Shown: positions 18,000 to 26,786, numbered from the stretch's first letter. The stretch: 42,072 nt of DNA from an uncultured Planctomycetales bacterium (GCA_946541595.1 CAMNJU010000005.1:1-42072); one strand, 5' to 3'. Program-made: numbers and translations. The notes: generated from the sequence alone by a model not told the origin.

Positions 18000-20321
18000 T
18001 TAGATTTCCCGATCGACTCCGTAGAGTTCCATCGCTTTACGTTTGATCCCTTTGAGATCCAGTTTTCCCGATCCGAGCACAGGAAGCTGGTCTATTTCCC
18101 TGAAATTCGCAGGCGCCGGAATCCAAAGGGGAGGCAGCAAGTCGAGCTCCCTCGTTTTTTTGCATATGTCTTCCGGGGAAACGGGCAAGTCGACGCACAA
18201 AGCGACAAGTTTTTCGCCTTTCTTTTCATCAGGCACGGCGGTAATAACGATTTGAATCGGATTATCGTCGGCGTCTCCGCCGGCGTTTCCGCCGTTCTGT
18301 TCCGCAATGAGCGCGCGCGTTGCTTCGGCGAGCCGTTCCTCAATAAGAACGTGCGGGGCCATTTCGCCGCCTATTTTAGAAATTCGCGATTCGCGGCCCG
18401 TAATGAAAATGAAATTGTATTCGTCGATACGCGCAATATCGCCAGTGACATACCATCCGTCCCTAAACATTTTCGACGTTAATTCAGGTTCGTCTAAATA
18501 TCCGGGAGTTACAGAGTTGCCCTTAACAATGAGCATGCCCGGCGTGTTGGGAGGCAATTCTTCTCCCGTGTCAAGGTTGACGACTTTCGCGACAAATCCC
18601 GGGTCGGCGCGTCCTACGGATCCTTCCTCATGGTAGGGAGTGATCCTGTCGGGAGCGCGATGCGTTGGGATATTGTGACATAGAACCGGCGCAAGTTCGG
18701 TAGTTCCGTAACCTTCATCCAGTTCGTAACCGAACTTTTCTTTCCAATCGCTGTACAGATCGGGAGAAACTTTTTCTGCGCCCGGAATTGGGAAATCCAC
18801 AGAAGCATAGTCCTCTTTCGGGCACTTCCTGACGTAAGTTCTCATGAACGTTGGAGTCGAAATGAAGAGCGTAGGCTTTAGCTTTCTGGCCGTTTCTCCA
18901 ACCATTTTGTAATCAAGCGGATTGTAGTGGTATGCGCACCGGAAAGATTGAATAAGCGGGAACCATACCGTGACCGTATACCCAAAGGAGTGGAAGAACG
19001 GGAGCGTTCCATACAGAGCGTCGTCCCTTTCCGGCATAGCGGATTGAACAAAACTCTGGCAGTTGGCGACAATATTGAGGTTCGTCAAAACCGTTCCCTT
19101 GGGCAGACCCGTCGAACCGCTCGTATAGACGATCGTATTGACGTCGGTCAACTTCTGTTTGGTAAGCCCTAGGACGCATTCCAAAAGGCAAGTCGGGAGA
19201 AGCGACTCTATGAACGCGACTATTTTATCGCTCGTACGCACTTCTGACTTTACTAACTCTTCCATGACGAGCAATTCGGCGTCAATTTTAAGATTGGGGA
19301 GTTTCTTCAAGAGCTGCGAGGAAGTGAAAACTTTTTTGAGCCCGACTTTCTTAGCGCAGTGATTGAGGACTTCGTTGGTAAAAGTGTAATTCAAGTTGAC
19401 AGGAATGCGGTGATCCATCGAGAGCGCAACGTTGACAAGCACGCCCGCAACGGAGGTCGGGAGGATGACTCCAACGTACTTTTCGTCTTTTAAAAGACGG
19501 CGGCACACGCGGCGAAGAACCAGAATTGCCAGCAGCGCTTTAAAGGAATCGAGCTCGCGGCCCGTCGAGTCGGCGAGGAGGTTGCGACCTCTACCGTACC
19601 TTCTCATTCCTCGAATAGCTTCGCGGGCAGGGGAACGCAGCCAGACGTTTTCCGGGTGTTTCTTATAGTCGCACGAGTCGACGGAAAGTTCCTGTACAAT
19701 ATGGAGGAGCCTTTGTGAAATCTGTTCGTCAGACTGTCCTAGGTCGCGCGCCTTTTTGAGATCAAAAGGTTGACCAAACGCAATTCTTGGACGGTATGTC
19801 GGATAGTATTTATACGTCTTTTTTCGCGCGTAAGCCCAGCGCGTACCAAAAAAACCGTCAATGTTAAAGGGGACGATCGGGATTTCCGGCGTTTTCTTGA
19901 GAATCGACAGGAACCCCGGCTTAAACGCGCGAACCTGTCCGTCGCGAGTCAACGCTCCTTCGGCAAAGATGCACACGACTTCGCCGTTGGCCAAAGCCTT
20001 TCGAGCCTCCTGAATCATTTTGACGCCCGATCTTGCATTGCCGGGAGAAAAGCTAATAACGCCAGTCGCTCGGATAACGAACTTTGCCAACTTATTTTTC
20101 TTAGGAAGAAACGCGGAGTCGGCAATAAAACGAACCGGCCGTCTAGAAGCGCAGTAGATAATGAGCGAATCCAAGAACGTATAATGGTTCCCAACAAGCA
20201 AAACGGGTCCCTGTTCTGGGATATTGTCTACGTCTAACGCATGGAGACGGTAGACTAAGCGCAGCCACTGCGTAACGCAAAACCGAAGGAAAGAAACGCA
20301 TACTTTTTCAAAACTAGTCAA
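18000..20321 (-). CDS. aas: Bifunctional acyltransferase / acyl-ACP synthetase (Aas type)
   Basis: A 773-residue fusion. The N-terminal 240 residues are a PlsC-type acyltransferase with NHYTFLD (the HX4D motif) and IFAEGALTRDG. The rest is an AMP-forming acyl-adenylating enzyme with the P-loop YTSGSTGLPKGT, YGTTE and the hinge region around GWYVTGD. In E. coli Aas activates a fatty acid and reacylates lysophosphatidylethanolamine at the inner membrane; the same role is inferred here. The 830-residue track ORF starts inside the upstream gene. I place the start at the TTG at 20321, because AGGGAG lies 9 bases upstream, no in-frame ATG precedes the acyltransferase domain, and it overlaps the lplT stop by 8 bases. 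Terminator follows. Confidence 0.88.
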   Translation of the reverse strand: MTSFEKVCVSFLRFCVTQWLRLVYRLHALDVDNIPEQGPVLLVGNHYTFLDSLIIYCASRRPVRFIADSAFLPKKNKLAKFVIRATGVISFSPGNARSGVKMIQEARKALANGEVVCIFAEGALTRDGQVRAFKPGFLSILKKTPEIPIVPFNIDGFFGTRWAYARKKTYKYYPTYRPRIAFGQPFDLKKARDLGQSDEQISQRLLHIVQELSVDSCDYKKHPENVWLRSPAREAIRGMRRYGRGRNLLADSTGRELDSFKALLAILVLRRVCRRLLKDEKYVGVILPTSVAGVLVNVALSMDHRIPVNLNYTFTNEVLNHCAKKVGLKKVFTSSQLLKKLPNLKIDAELLVMEELVKSEVRTSDKIVAFIESLLPTCLLECVLGLTKQKLTDVNTIVYTSGSTGLPKGTVLTNLNIVANCQSFVQSAMPERDDALYGTLPFFHSFGYTVTVWFPLIQSFRCAYHYNPLDYKMVGETARKLKPTLFISTPTFMRTYVRKCPKEDYASVDFPIPGAEKVSPDLYSDWKEKFGYELDEGYGTTELAPVLCHNIPTHRAPDRITPYHEEGSVGRADPGFVAKVVNLDTGEELPPNTPGMLIVKGNSVTPGYLDEPELTSKMFRDGWYVTGDIARIDEYNFIFITGRESRISKIGGEMAPHVLIEERLAEATRALIAEQNGGNAGGDADDNPIQIVITAVPDEKKGEKLVALCVDLPVSPEDICKKTRELDLLPPLWIPAPANFREIDQLPVLGSGKLDLKGIKRKAMELYGVDREI

Positions 20322-21690
20322 TTGTCTTTTCTCCCTGATCAGCGTTAGCAGAAGGACGAAGGAATGATTTTGCCGTGTAATACAGCACGGGCGTCGACAT
20401 GACTCCGCAGAACAGCCAAATCTGTGTGGCAGAGAATCCCAGTTTCGTTGCGAGCTGCCCCTGAAGTACGGAGCAAACAGCCATTGCCGCAAAGGAACAG
20501 AAATTGTACGCCGCTAGAATTCGACATCTAAATTCCGGCGGGCTCTTCATTTGTAACGTAGCGAGCAGAGGCACGTCAAACAATCCTGCGGATAACCCGA
20601 GCAGGAAGAGCCCGACTGTTGCGAAAATAAACCCAAACGAAGTGGGCGGCGCGACGGTCTGAGCTTCCGTTAGACGAACGCCCGGCGTGAAAAACAGGAG
20701 CGTGCAAAACGCTATGATTAGGATTGTTCCAATTGGGACGAGCCGCAGTTCAATCTTCCCACGCGACAGTTTGCCGGCGAGAAGAGCGCCGAGAGCCAGA
20801 CCCAAAGACAACGAAATGAGCAGGACCGAGACGTACTCCTGAGCCGTGTGCAAGTATTCCGTCGCGAATTTATCGATATTGATCTGGGCCAGCGCGGCAA
20901 ATCCCCAGAAGAACGAACTTGCCATGGCTATCCAGAACAGAAACCTGTGTTTGAACAGAAACTGGAGGTCAAGGAAAGTTTGTTTGAAGGGGTTGACCGG
21001 GAATTTTGCCGAAGCGTCCGCCGCCTTAATCGACGGAATGAAAAGGCTGAAAATCAACCCGACCAACGCCACGCCAACAATTGTGCCCGACCATATCCAC
21101 CAGTGAAACATGCCCGCCGTGCCCGGTTCCGGCTGCGTATGATTCAACGTTGTTAACGCGAACAGAACGCCGCCTATTCCAGTTCCGGCGATGCACGCGA
21201 TCATAGTCGTCATTGAGATAAAACCGTTGGCTTCCGAAATGCGCGACTCATGGACGAGGTTGGGCAGACTTCCATATTTCGCCGGACTAAAAAACGTACT
21301 TTGCGACGCCATGAGGAAAAGCGTTACCAGCATAAAAGGAACCGATTTGGAAAGAATTGCGGCGGTTCCAATAAGCATAATGACAAGTTCGGCGACTTTG
21401 CACCATATCAGCACGTTTCGACGGTTAAATTTATCGCAGACATATCCTGCGTAGGTCGCAAGAACCATAAAAGGCAGGACGAAAGCGAGCGATCCAATCA
21501 TGCGAATCTGATCGGCTTTGTCCGTCCAACCAATTGCCCACTTGCCGATAGGAATAATTAACCAACGGAAGATATTATCGTTTAACGCAACCATGAACTG
21601 GGTAGCTAAAAGGGCGATAAACCCTCTCGTCCACAGTTTGTTTTCCCCTCCGGACGGGGAGGGCGTTTCGAGCGTTTGGGAATCTTGCAT
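20314..21690 (-). CDS. lplT: LplT-like lysophospholipid transporter (MFS)
   Basis: A 458-residue major facilitator superfamily protein with about 12 hydrophobic segments. The first transmembrane helix carries FMVALNDNIFRWLI, the NDN signature shared by LplT and by LplT-Aas fusion proteins. In E. coli LplT flips lysophospholipids across the inner membrane to Aas for reacylation; order and overlap with aas support the same role. Length is typical, somewhat longer than E. coli LplT. The ATG at 21690 is the natural start, though no strong ribosome binding site precedes it. A good promoter lies about 130 bases upstream. Confidence 0.85.
   Translation of the reverse strand: MQDSQTLETPSPSGGENKLWTRGFIALLATQFMVALNDNIFRWLIIPIGKWAIGWTDKADQIRMIGSLAFVLPFMVLATYAGYVCDKFNRRNVLIWCKVAELVIMLIGTAAILSKSVPFMLVTLFLMASQSTFFSPAKYGSLPNLVHESRISEANGFISMTTMIACIAGTGIGGVLFALTTLNHTQPEPGTAGMFHWWIWSGTIVGVALVGLIFSLFIPSIKAADASAKFPVNPFKQTFLDLQFLFKHRFLFWIAMASSFFWGFAALAQINIDKFATEYLHTAQEYVSVLLISLSLGLALGALLAGKLSRGKIELRLVPIGTILIIAFCTLLFFTPGVRLTEAQTVAPPTSFGFIFATVGLFLLGLSAGLFDVPLLATLQMKSPPEFRCRILAAYNFCSFAAMAVCSVLQGQLATKLGFSATQIWLFCGVMSTPVLYYTAKSFLRPSANADQGEKTID
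20331..20336 (-). promoter_or_regulatory. Ribosome binding site for the TTG start of aas
   Basis: AGGGAG on the minus strand, inside the last codons of lplT and 9 bases before the TTG at 20321. It decides the start of the downstream gene and points to coupled translation. Confidence 0.55.
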
Positions 21691-21822
21691 GGCGATTCAA
21701 ATTTTAGTTGACTGGCAAACAGCCGCCATAAAAGGACTGCGCCTGAAATATGAAAAGGAAAATATATTCCTAAAAAGGCAAGGAGCGCGAATCGGCACGC
21801 TTCCTCGCCCGTACAGCCACAT

Positions 21823-21851
21823 ATATTAACGATAAAAGTAAAAATTGACAA
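21823..21851 (-). promoter_or_regulatory. Sigma-70-like promoter for lplT-aas
   Basis: On the minus strand TTGTCA and TAATAT are separated by exactly 17 bases. Initiation near 21816 would give a leader of about 125 nt. The -35 matches the consensus at five of six positions. Confidence 0.6.
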
Positions 21852-21865
21852 TAATAAAAGGAAAA

Positions 21866-21898
21866 CAAAATGACATTTTTTAAAAAAATGTCATTTTG
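21866..21898. repeat. Perfect 16-bp inverted repeat (AT-rich)
   Basis: CAAAATGACATTTTTT is followed by one base and then its exact reverse complement. On the minus strand the right arm runs into TTTTCCTTTTATT, so it could end the exbB-rpoN transcript about 125 bases past the rpoN stop. It also lies 15 bases upstream of the lplT -35 box, where a DNA-binding regulator could sit. The sequence cannot decide between the two. Confidence 0.75.
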
Positions 21899-22022
21899 AA
21901 AAGGTGAAAGAAACTATTTGCAAAGATTGGGTAAAATATATCGATTATAATGGGGCTAAAAGAGCTTTTTTAGAGGCGTCTCTCAGCAGGCGTTGGGCGT
22001 TTACCGTGCGCGAACTCACTCC

Positions 22023-23822
22023 TTAAGCTTTTTTCTTCCTGGCTCTGCTATTAGGGATTTGGAGCCGATCTCGGTGTTCCTGAACCGTTTTTCTGCTTAT
22101 AGAAATGTCATACTTCTTTTTGAGGAGACTCGTAATCTCTTCGTCGCTGTAGGGTTTGTTTTTATCCTCGGCGTCGATGATTTTTCTAATGACGTCGGCT
22201 ACGTCTGTGCTTGTTACGTCGCCGGAGACCGCTTTTGGGAAAAACGCTTTGAACGGAATCGTTCCCCTCGGGGTCGCCATCCACTTATCGTTGCAAGCGC
22301 GGGAAATAGTCGACGTATCAAGCCCAAGTTTATCGGCAATTTGCTGCTGCGTTAGCGGTTTGGGCGTCGCGAAGGAGTCGGCAAAGAACTCCTCTTGGAA
22401 GTCGACGATCGCTTTAGCGACACGTAGAATCGTGGAATTCCGATTGCGCAGGGCGTCTAACAACGCCTGCGCTTCGACGTATTGCCGTCGCAAATACTCC
22501 CTTGTTTGTTTGTCGATTCTCTTGGCGGCGAGCATTTTGCGATATTCTGGGTCGAGTTCGACGTCCTGCTGCGATTCGTCAAGTCGAACCGTCCAACGCC
22601 CGTTTTTAGCCTGTTCTACAACGACCTCCGGTTGAACCCAGCGTGTTGGCGCAGTATTGGACGCGTATAGTTCTTCCGGCGCAGGAAAGAACGGAAACGA
22701 TTCAGAATATATCTGGGACAGGAGCGACGTCGAAATCCCCGTCTTTTCCGAAAGAGCGCCGATTCTTTTTTTGCAGAAATCGTCGAAATGATCGGAGATA
22801 ATTCTTCGCAGTTCATTAAGATGAGGATTGTCCGGTCGGAGGCGTAAAAGGAGGCTTTCACGTAGATCGCGCGCGCCTACGCCGGGCGGATCAAGAGACT
22901 GGACGACGGCAAGCGCCTCTTCCGCCAACTGTCTTTCCTCCGGCGTCGGTTTGTGAGAAAAGAGCGCGTCGAGAGGATCGGCAGACTTCGGTTCCAAATC
23001 AAAAGAATCTAAGAGTTTCTTAGCCTTTTCGCGTTCCTCTTTTGTTGTTTTTCTACCGACTACAGAATCGAACTCTTCGCGCGCTAACCTGCGTGAGAAT
23101 TTGGAAAAATCGTTGGGCGAGAAGTAGTCGTCCAAGGCTTTTTTCATTCTGACGCGATCTTCGTGCGTTGAAGTTATGCCGAACAAAGAGTCAAATTCGT
23201 CGACCAAAAGCTCTGTATTTTCATCATAGTCGGGGTATGCAACGGCGTTCGACAGCTGTTTTGACGCGTCGGTTTCATCTGTTTTGAGGTAACCGGAGGC
23301 GTCAAGACGGTCGATAATGGTTTCGCAGAGCCGTTTTAATTCGGGGGAAAGATTCGCGTATTTTCCGTCCATGCGAATTTGTCCGACCAGATGATCGTGC
23401 AATGATTCTTGGGCGGGCGCAGCGGGATCGAACGCGATTTCGTCTTGGACTTCATACTGGCTCCGAACGCGTCGGCTCGACGGTTCGTAAGGCCGACTGT
23501 AAAAGAAATCAAAACCGTCGCGGTCGTCGTTTTCTATTTCTCCCTGCGGTTCGGCAAGAGAAGACGTTTCTCCGGATGCGGCGTTCTCTCCATTTTCTAC
23601 CTCGTCGTTTTTCTTTTTTCGCCCCGACGCAATGAACACGTTTTCTTGGGATTCGATATAGGCGTCAACGTCGTCGTTCGAACGCTCCAGCAGATTAGAA
23701 AACTGGATTTTCTTCTGCTGCGCGTACAGTTCTTGTTTGAGCCTGTTGGACTGCTGAAGAGCCGCTTTCCGCTCTTCTGAAAGTCCTAGCCCAAGTCTGG
23801 GAGAACGGTGCGAATCGGACAT
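22023..23822 (-). CDS. rpoN: RNA polymerase sigma-54 factor, divergent
   Basis: A 599-residue sigma-54, longer than the usual 450-500. The core-binding region is clear: LHDHLVGQIRM, IIDRLDASGYL and VQSLDPPGVGARDLRESLLL. The DNA-binding part has the helix-turn-helix LTQQQIADKLGLDTSTISRA followed by ATPRGTIPFKAFFP, and a C-terminal RpoN box (SRKTVQEHRDRLQIP) in place of the usual ARRTVAKYRE. Two oddities: the N-terminal activator-contacting region I is hardly recognisable (the usual hydrophobic Gln/Leu pattern ending in ENPLLE reads YIESQENVF), and an insertion of about 90 residues between GYL and VQSLDPPG contains a repeated segment. Sigma-54 reads -24/-12 promoters with AAA+ activators; I found no such promoter or activator here. 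The gene lies 55 bases after exbB, probably co-transcribed. Confidence 0.88.
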   Translation of the reverse strand: MSDSHRSPRLGLGLSEERKAALQQSNRLKQELYAQQKKIQFSNLLERSNDDVDAYIESQENVFIASGRKKKNDEVENGENAASGETSSLAEPQGEIENDDRDGFDFFYSRPYEPSSRRVRSQYEVQDEIAFDPAAPAQESLHDHLVGQIRMDGKYANLSPELKRLCETIIDRLDASGYLKTDETDASKQLSNAVAYPDYDENTELLVDEFDSLFGITSTHEDRVRMKKALDDYFSPNDFSKFSRRLAREEFDSVVGRKTTKEEREKAKKLLDSFDLEPKSADPLDALFSHKPTPEERQLAEEALAVVQSLDPPGVGARDLRESLLLRLRPDNPHLNELRRIISDHFDDFCKKRIGALSEKTGISTSLLSQIYSESFPFFPAPEELYASNTAPTRWVQPEVVVEQAKNGRWTVRLDESQQDVELDPEYRKMLAAKRIDKQTREYLRRQYVEAQALLDALRNRNSTILRVAKAIVDFQEEFFADSFATPKPLTQQQIADKLGLDTSTISRACNDKWMATPRGTIPFKAFFPKAVSGDVTSTDVADVIRKIIDAEDKNKPYSDEEITSLLKKKYDISISRKTVQEHRDRLQIPNSRARKKKA

Positions 23823-23877
23823 TAAACGTTACGCCTCTGTCGTGGATGGACAGCTTTATAAATTTCTAATCGGTTCG

Positions 23878-24933
23878 TTACTGACGGTTTTTAAGAGACA
23901 AGGAGTGACGCGGCGGAGTCGGCGGCGGCGTTTGTTCCTCTTGCGAATTATTTGGCGGCGTCACTTCACGTAAACCAGGAACGGGCGAATCAGTCGCGGG
24001 CTTGGTCTCTTGAGGACGCGCCGAATATTGCGGACGCTGCGGAGCGCGGGTAGGGACCGGAGCGGACTGCGCTTGAAGCTGCCTTTTCGCGGGAGCAAAG
24101 ATTCTGTCGATTCGCGTGGAGGCTTCCGAAACGAGCGACGCAATTCTCGCGTTAAGGAGCGAGTGCGCAATGAGAACGGGAATAGCGACGACGAGCCCTT
24201 CGACGGTCGTCACAAGCGCGAAGTAGATCCCGTTGGCGAGATTTCGCCCGCCGGCTTCAGCGACGGCGAGTTCGCCGAACGTGAGAACCATACCGACGAC
24301 CGTGCCGAGAAGCCCGAGCATCGGCGCTACGTTGCCGATTGTCGAGAGGGGTTCTGTGCGCCGATACATGGCCGCAGTCTGATCTGAGGCGGCGTCCTCG
24401 AGCGCCTTTTCCATGGCGAGCCAACCGCGATCCGCTTCTTTTAGTCCAGCGGCGGAAACGCGCCCTATGAAGGAGTCGTCGTTTGCGGCGATTTGGACGG
24501 CGGATCCGTACGCGCCTTTGGCGATTGCTTCGCTTAACGCGGCCTCCAACCTTTCAGGTAGGAACGTATTGCGTCGAAGCGCGAAACAGAGCCTGATGAT
24601 GAGCGAGACGGCCAAAATAGAACCGAGGAGCAGAAGAACGCCGATCCATCCGCTCGAAAGAATTAACTCCGACGCGCGCGTTCGACCGGCGGTCGTTTGG
24701 GCGTCTGCTTTTTCCTCCGACGGTTCCACAGCCGATTCGGACTCCGCTTGGTTTTCGGCGGGCTCAAGCGATTCCAGCTCGTCCAAAGCTGATGTATCAA
24801 GCTCGTCCTGGGCGAAAAGGTACGTCGGGGACGTAACGTCGCCAAAGGAACACGGACTTGGCGACGGCGTATTGGCAAACAAAATACCCGCTAAAACGAG
24901 AGTGACAATAGGCGTTATAGTCTTTACGTGCAT
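23878..24933 (-). CDS. MotA/TolQ/ExbB-type proton channel protein
   Basis: A 351-residue protein of the ExbB/TolQ family, whose members form proton channels that energise outer-membrane processes. An N-terminal signal peptide and an acidic linker precede the first channel helix (WIGVLLLLGSILAVSLIIRL, near 112-132). The conserved core follows at about 200-265: TIGNVAPMLGLLGTVVGMV, then a second helix in NGIYFALVTTVEGLVVAIPV. The last 70 residues are Pro/Gln-rich. The signal peptide and extended N-terminus resemble the periplasmic extension of some ExbB proteins. No ExbD/TolR partner gene is adjacent; the next gene is rpoN. It probably is the first gene of a two-gene unit. Confidence 0.85.
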   Translation of the reverse strand: MHVKTITPIVTLVLAGILFANTPSPSPCSFGDVTSPTYLFAQDELDTSALDELESLEPAENQAESESAVEPSEEKADAQTTAGRTRASELILSSGWIGVLLLLGSILAVSLIIRLCFALRRNTFLPERLEAALSEAIAKGAYGSAVQIAANDDSFIGRVSAAGLKEADRGWLAMEKALEDAASDQTAAMYRRTEPLSTIGNVAPMLGLLGTVVGMVLTFGELAVAEAGGRNLANGIYFALVTTVEGLVVAIPVLIAHSLLNARIASLVSEASTRIDRIFAPAKRQLQAQSAPVPTRAPQRPQYSARPQETKPATDSPVPGLREVTPPNNSQEEQTPPPTPPRHSLSLKNRQ

Positions 24934-25332
24934 GTTAAACGTCGGCGCGCGAACTGGCGCGTTGCGGCGCCGCCTGGGAGTTGAGGGACGGCAAGAGCTT
25001 TGTCTTTAACCGAACGTGCGAAGCGCCCATTGGCTTCTGAAAGGAAAAGGAGCCTGTCAGAGAGCGCGTTCTTTTGGGATCGCCGCAACGACTGAGATAA
25101 AAAGCCAAAGCTCCGCTTCATACGGATGAAAGGCTGCAAACCCCCTTCACAAGGAAGGTCGCCCAATATATAATTATTATATGCTCTTCGCGGTCCTTTT
25201 AACAGTCGATATTTCGTAAAATCGCGAAGAAAAGAAGATTTTGAGGACGTCCCCCGACTATGCCGCGACGTGCGATACGCCTCGCGCAGCGGGAATTCGG
25301 AAGATCCTGTAATTTAGAGGAAGGTATTTCAA
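24934..25332. other. Divergent gap between exbB-like gene and pgk
   Basis: It holds the pgk promoter at 25146-25174 in a very AT-rich patch (25165-25183). The patch also contains a minus-strand TATAAT (25176-25181) that could start the exbB-rpoN transcript, though its -35 (TGTTAA) is poor. The 80-codon minus-strand track ORF here is not recognisable. Confidence 0.5.
25146..25174 (+). promoter_or_regulatory. Sigma-70-like promoter for pgk
   Basis: TTCACA and a perfect TATAAT are separated by exactly 17 bases. Initiation near 25181 gives a leader of about 150 nt before the pgk ATG. Confidence 0.6.
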
Positions 25333-26520
25333 ATGGCGAAGAAAACGATCGCTGCCGTCGACGTTGCTGGAAAAAAGGTGTTGATTCGCGTAGACTTTAA
25401 CGTTCCGCTCGACGATAATGGCGCCATCACCGACGACCGTCGTATCCGTATGGCGCTGCCCACGATTAAGAATGTTCTTGATCGCGGCGGCAAAGTTATT
25501 CTGATGAGTCATCTCGGTCGTCCGAAGGACGCGCCGGATCCGAAGTTCACGCTTCGTCCGACTGCTGTTCGCCTTGCCGAGCTGCTCCCTGGCGTTAAAG
25601 TTGACTTTGCCAGCGACACCGTTGGCGAAGACGCGCAAGCGAAGGTCGCCGCGATGACCGACAAGTCGGTCGTCGTGTTGGAAAACCTCCGTTTCCAGCC
25701 TGGCGAAAAGAAGGGCCTTGCCGACTTCGCCGCGAAACTCGCCGCGTTTGCCGACGTTTATGTCAACGACGCGTTTGGCACGTGCCACCGCACCGACGCT
25801 TCGATGGTCGCCGTACCTGAAGCGATGGCTGGCAAGCCGCGCGTTTGCGGTTTCCTCGTTGAAAAGGAAATCAAGTACCTCACCGACGCGATCAGCGCTC
25901 CGCAGCGTCCCTTTGTCGCGATTCTTGGCGGCGCGAAAGTTTCCGATAAGATCATGGTCATTAAGAACCTGCTCGGTATCTGCGACAAGGTTCTCATTGG
26001 CGGCGCGATGGCGTATACGTTCTCTCTCGCTAACGGCGGCAAGGTCGGCGGCAGTTTGGTTGAGCCCGATAAAGTTGAATTGGCGAAAGAGCTGATGGCG
26101 TCCGGCGGCGACAAGCTGGTTCTTCCTGAAGACGTTCATTGCGGCGACGCGTTCTCTTCCGACTGCAACAAGCGGGTCGTTCCTTCCGGTCAGATTCCGG
26201 ACGGTTTCGAAGGGCTTGATATCGGTCCTGAGACGGCGAAGAAATACGCCGAGATCATCGCGAGCGCCAAAACGGTCGTTTGGAACGGTCCGATGGGCGT
26301 TTCCGAAATGCCTCCGTTTGACTTCGGCACGAAGACGGTCGCTCAGGCGGTCGCCGACAGCGGCGCGGTTTCCATCATTGGCGGCGGCGACAGCGCGGCG
26401 GCGATTCAGAAACTTGGCTTTGCCGATAAGGTTTCGCACGTGAGCACGGGCGGCGGCGCGAGTCTCGAAATGCTCGAAGGTAAAAAATTCGTCGCTGTCG
26501 AACTCCTCGACGAAGCGTGA
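25333..26520 (+). CDS. pgk: Phosphoglycerate kinase
   Basis: A 395-residue glycolytic enzyme that moves a phosphate from 1,3-bisphosphoglycerate to ADP in the cytoplasm. All family hallmarks are present: [12 protein letters not shown] at the N-terminus, [33 protein letters not shown] and the nucleotide-binding GGGDSAAA with [15 protein letters not shown] at the C-terminus. Length is typical. AGAGGAAGG lies 9 or so bases before the ATG. Codon use is more regular than in neighbours (strong preference for GCG, GTC, CTC and AAG), as expected of a highly expressed gene. It has its own promoter. The 513-residue antisense ORF on the minus strand is a by-product of this codon bias. Confidence 0.98.
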   Translation: MAKKTIAAVDVAGKKVLIRVDFNVPLDDNGAITDDRRIRMALPTIKNVLDRGGKVILMSHLGRPKDAPDPKFTLRPTAVRLAELLPGVKVDFASDTVGEDAQAKVAAMTDKSVVVLENLRFQPGEKKGLADFAAKLAAFADVYVNDAFGTCHRTDASMVAVPEAMAGKPRVCGFLVEKEIKYLTDAISAPQRPFVAILGGAKVSDKIMVIKNLLGICDKVLIGGAMAYTFSLANGGKVGGSLVEPDKVELAKELMASGGDKLVLPEDVHCGDAFSSDCNKRVVPSGQIPDGFEGLDIGPETAKKYAEIIASAKTVVWNGPMGVSEMPPFDFGTKTVAQAVADSGAVSIIGGGDSAAAIQKLGFADKVSHVSTGGGASLEMLEGKKFVAVELLDEA

Positions 26521-26561
26521 TTTTAGCTTTAAGCCGACTGAGTTTCTTACTCGCGGTTGAG

Positions 26562-26627
26562 TTGACAATTTGAAACGACACGCCATTGGTTTGGGGTAAA
26601 GAGAAACCTTTGGCGTGTCGTTGTCAA
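26562..26627. repeat. Long hairpin after pgk
   Basis: ACGACACGCCA (26575-26585) pairs perfectly with TGGCGTGTCGT (26611-26621), with further pairing inside (GGTTT with AAACC) and outside (TTGACAA with TTGTCAA). It begins about 40 bases after the pgk stop. No run of T follows on either strand, so it may act as an mRNA 3' end stabiliser or an atypical terminator. Confidence 0.6.
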
Positions 26628-26720
26628 TATCTTCTCGGGTCGTTTGCCTTCGTTGTGACGCGGCGTTCCGAAAAGATTGGATTCTTTTTGCGATCTTGTT
26701 TTCGCGCCGATTATCTTTTC

Positions 26721-26750
26721 TTGACGCCGGCGTTGAGGTTATGTTATACA
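26721..26750 (+). promoter_or_regulatory. Promoter for the FAH-family gene
   Basis: TTGACG and TATACA are separated by 18 bases. Initiation near 26757 leaves a short leader carrying AAGGAG before the ATG at 26787. Confidence 0.55.
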
Positions 26751-26786
26751 GAGTTTTCCACGCTAACATCCAGAAGGAGACGACGC

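Larger units (their letters stand above)
21691..22022. other. Gap between rpoN and lplT
   Basis: This AT-rich stretch holds the promoter for lplT-aas (21823-21851) and a perfect 16-bp inverted repeat (21866-21898). A TATAAT at about 21951 on the plus strand faces no plus-strand gene. Short ORFs here look spurious. Confidence 0.6.

Noticed and set aside
21940-21960. Plus-strand promoter around TATAAT near 21951
   Set aside because: No well-spaced -35 and no plus-strand gene downstream; the sequence is simply AT-rich.
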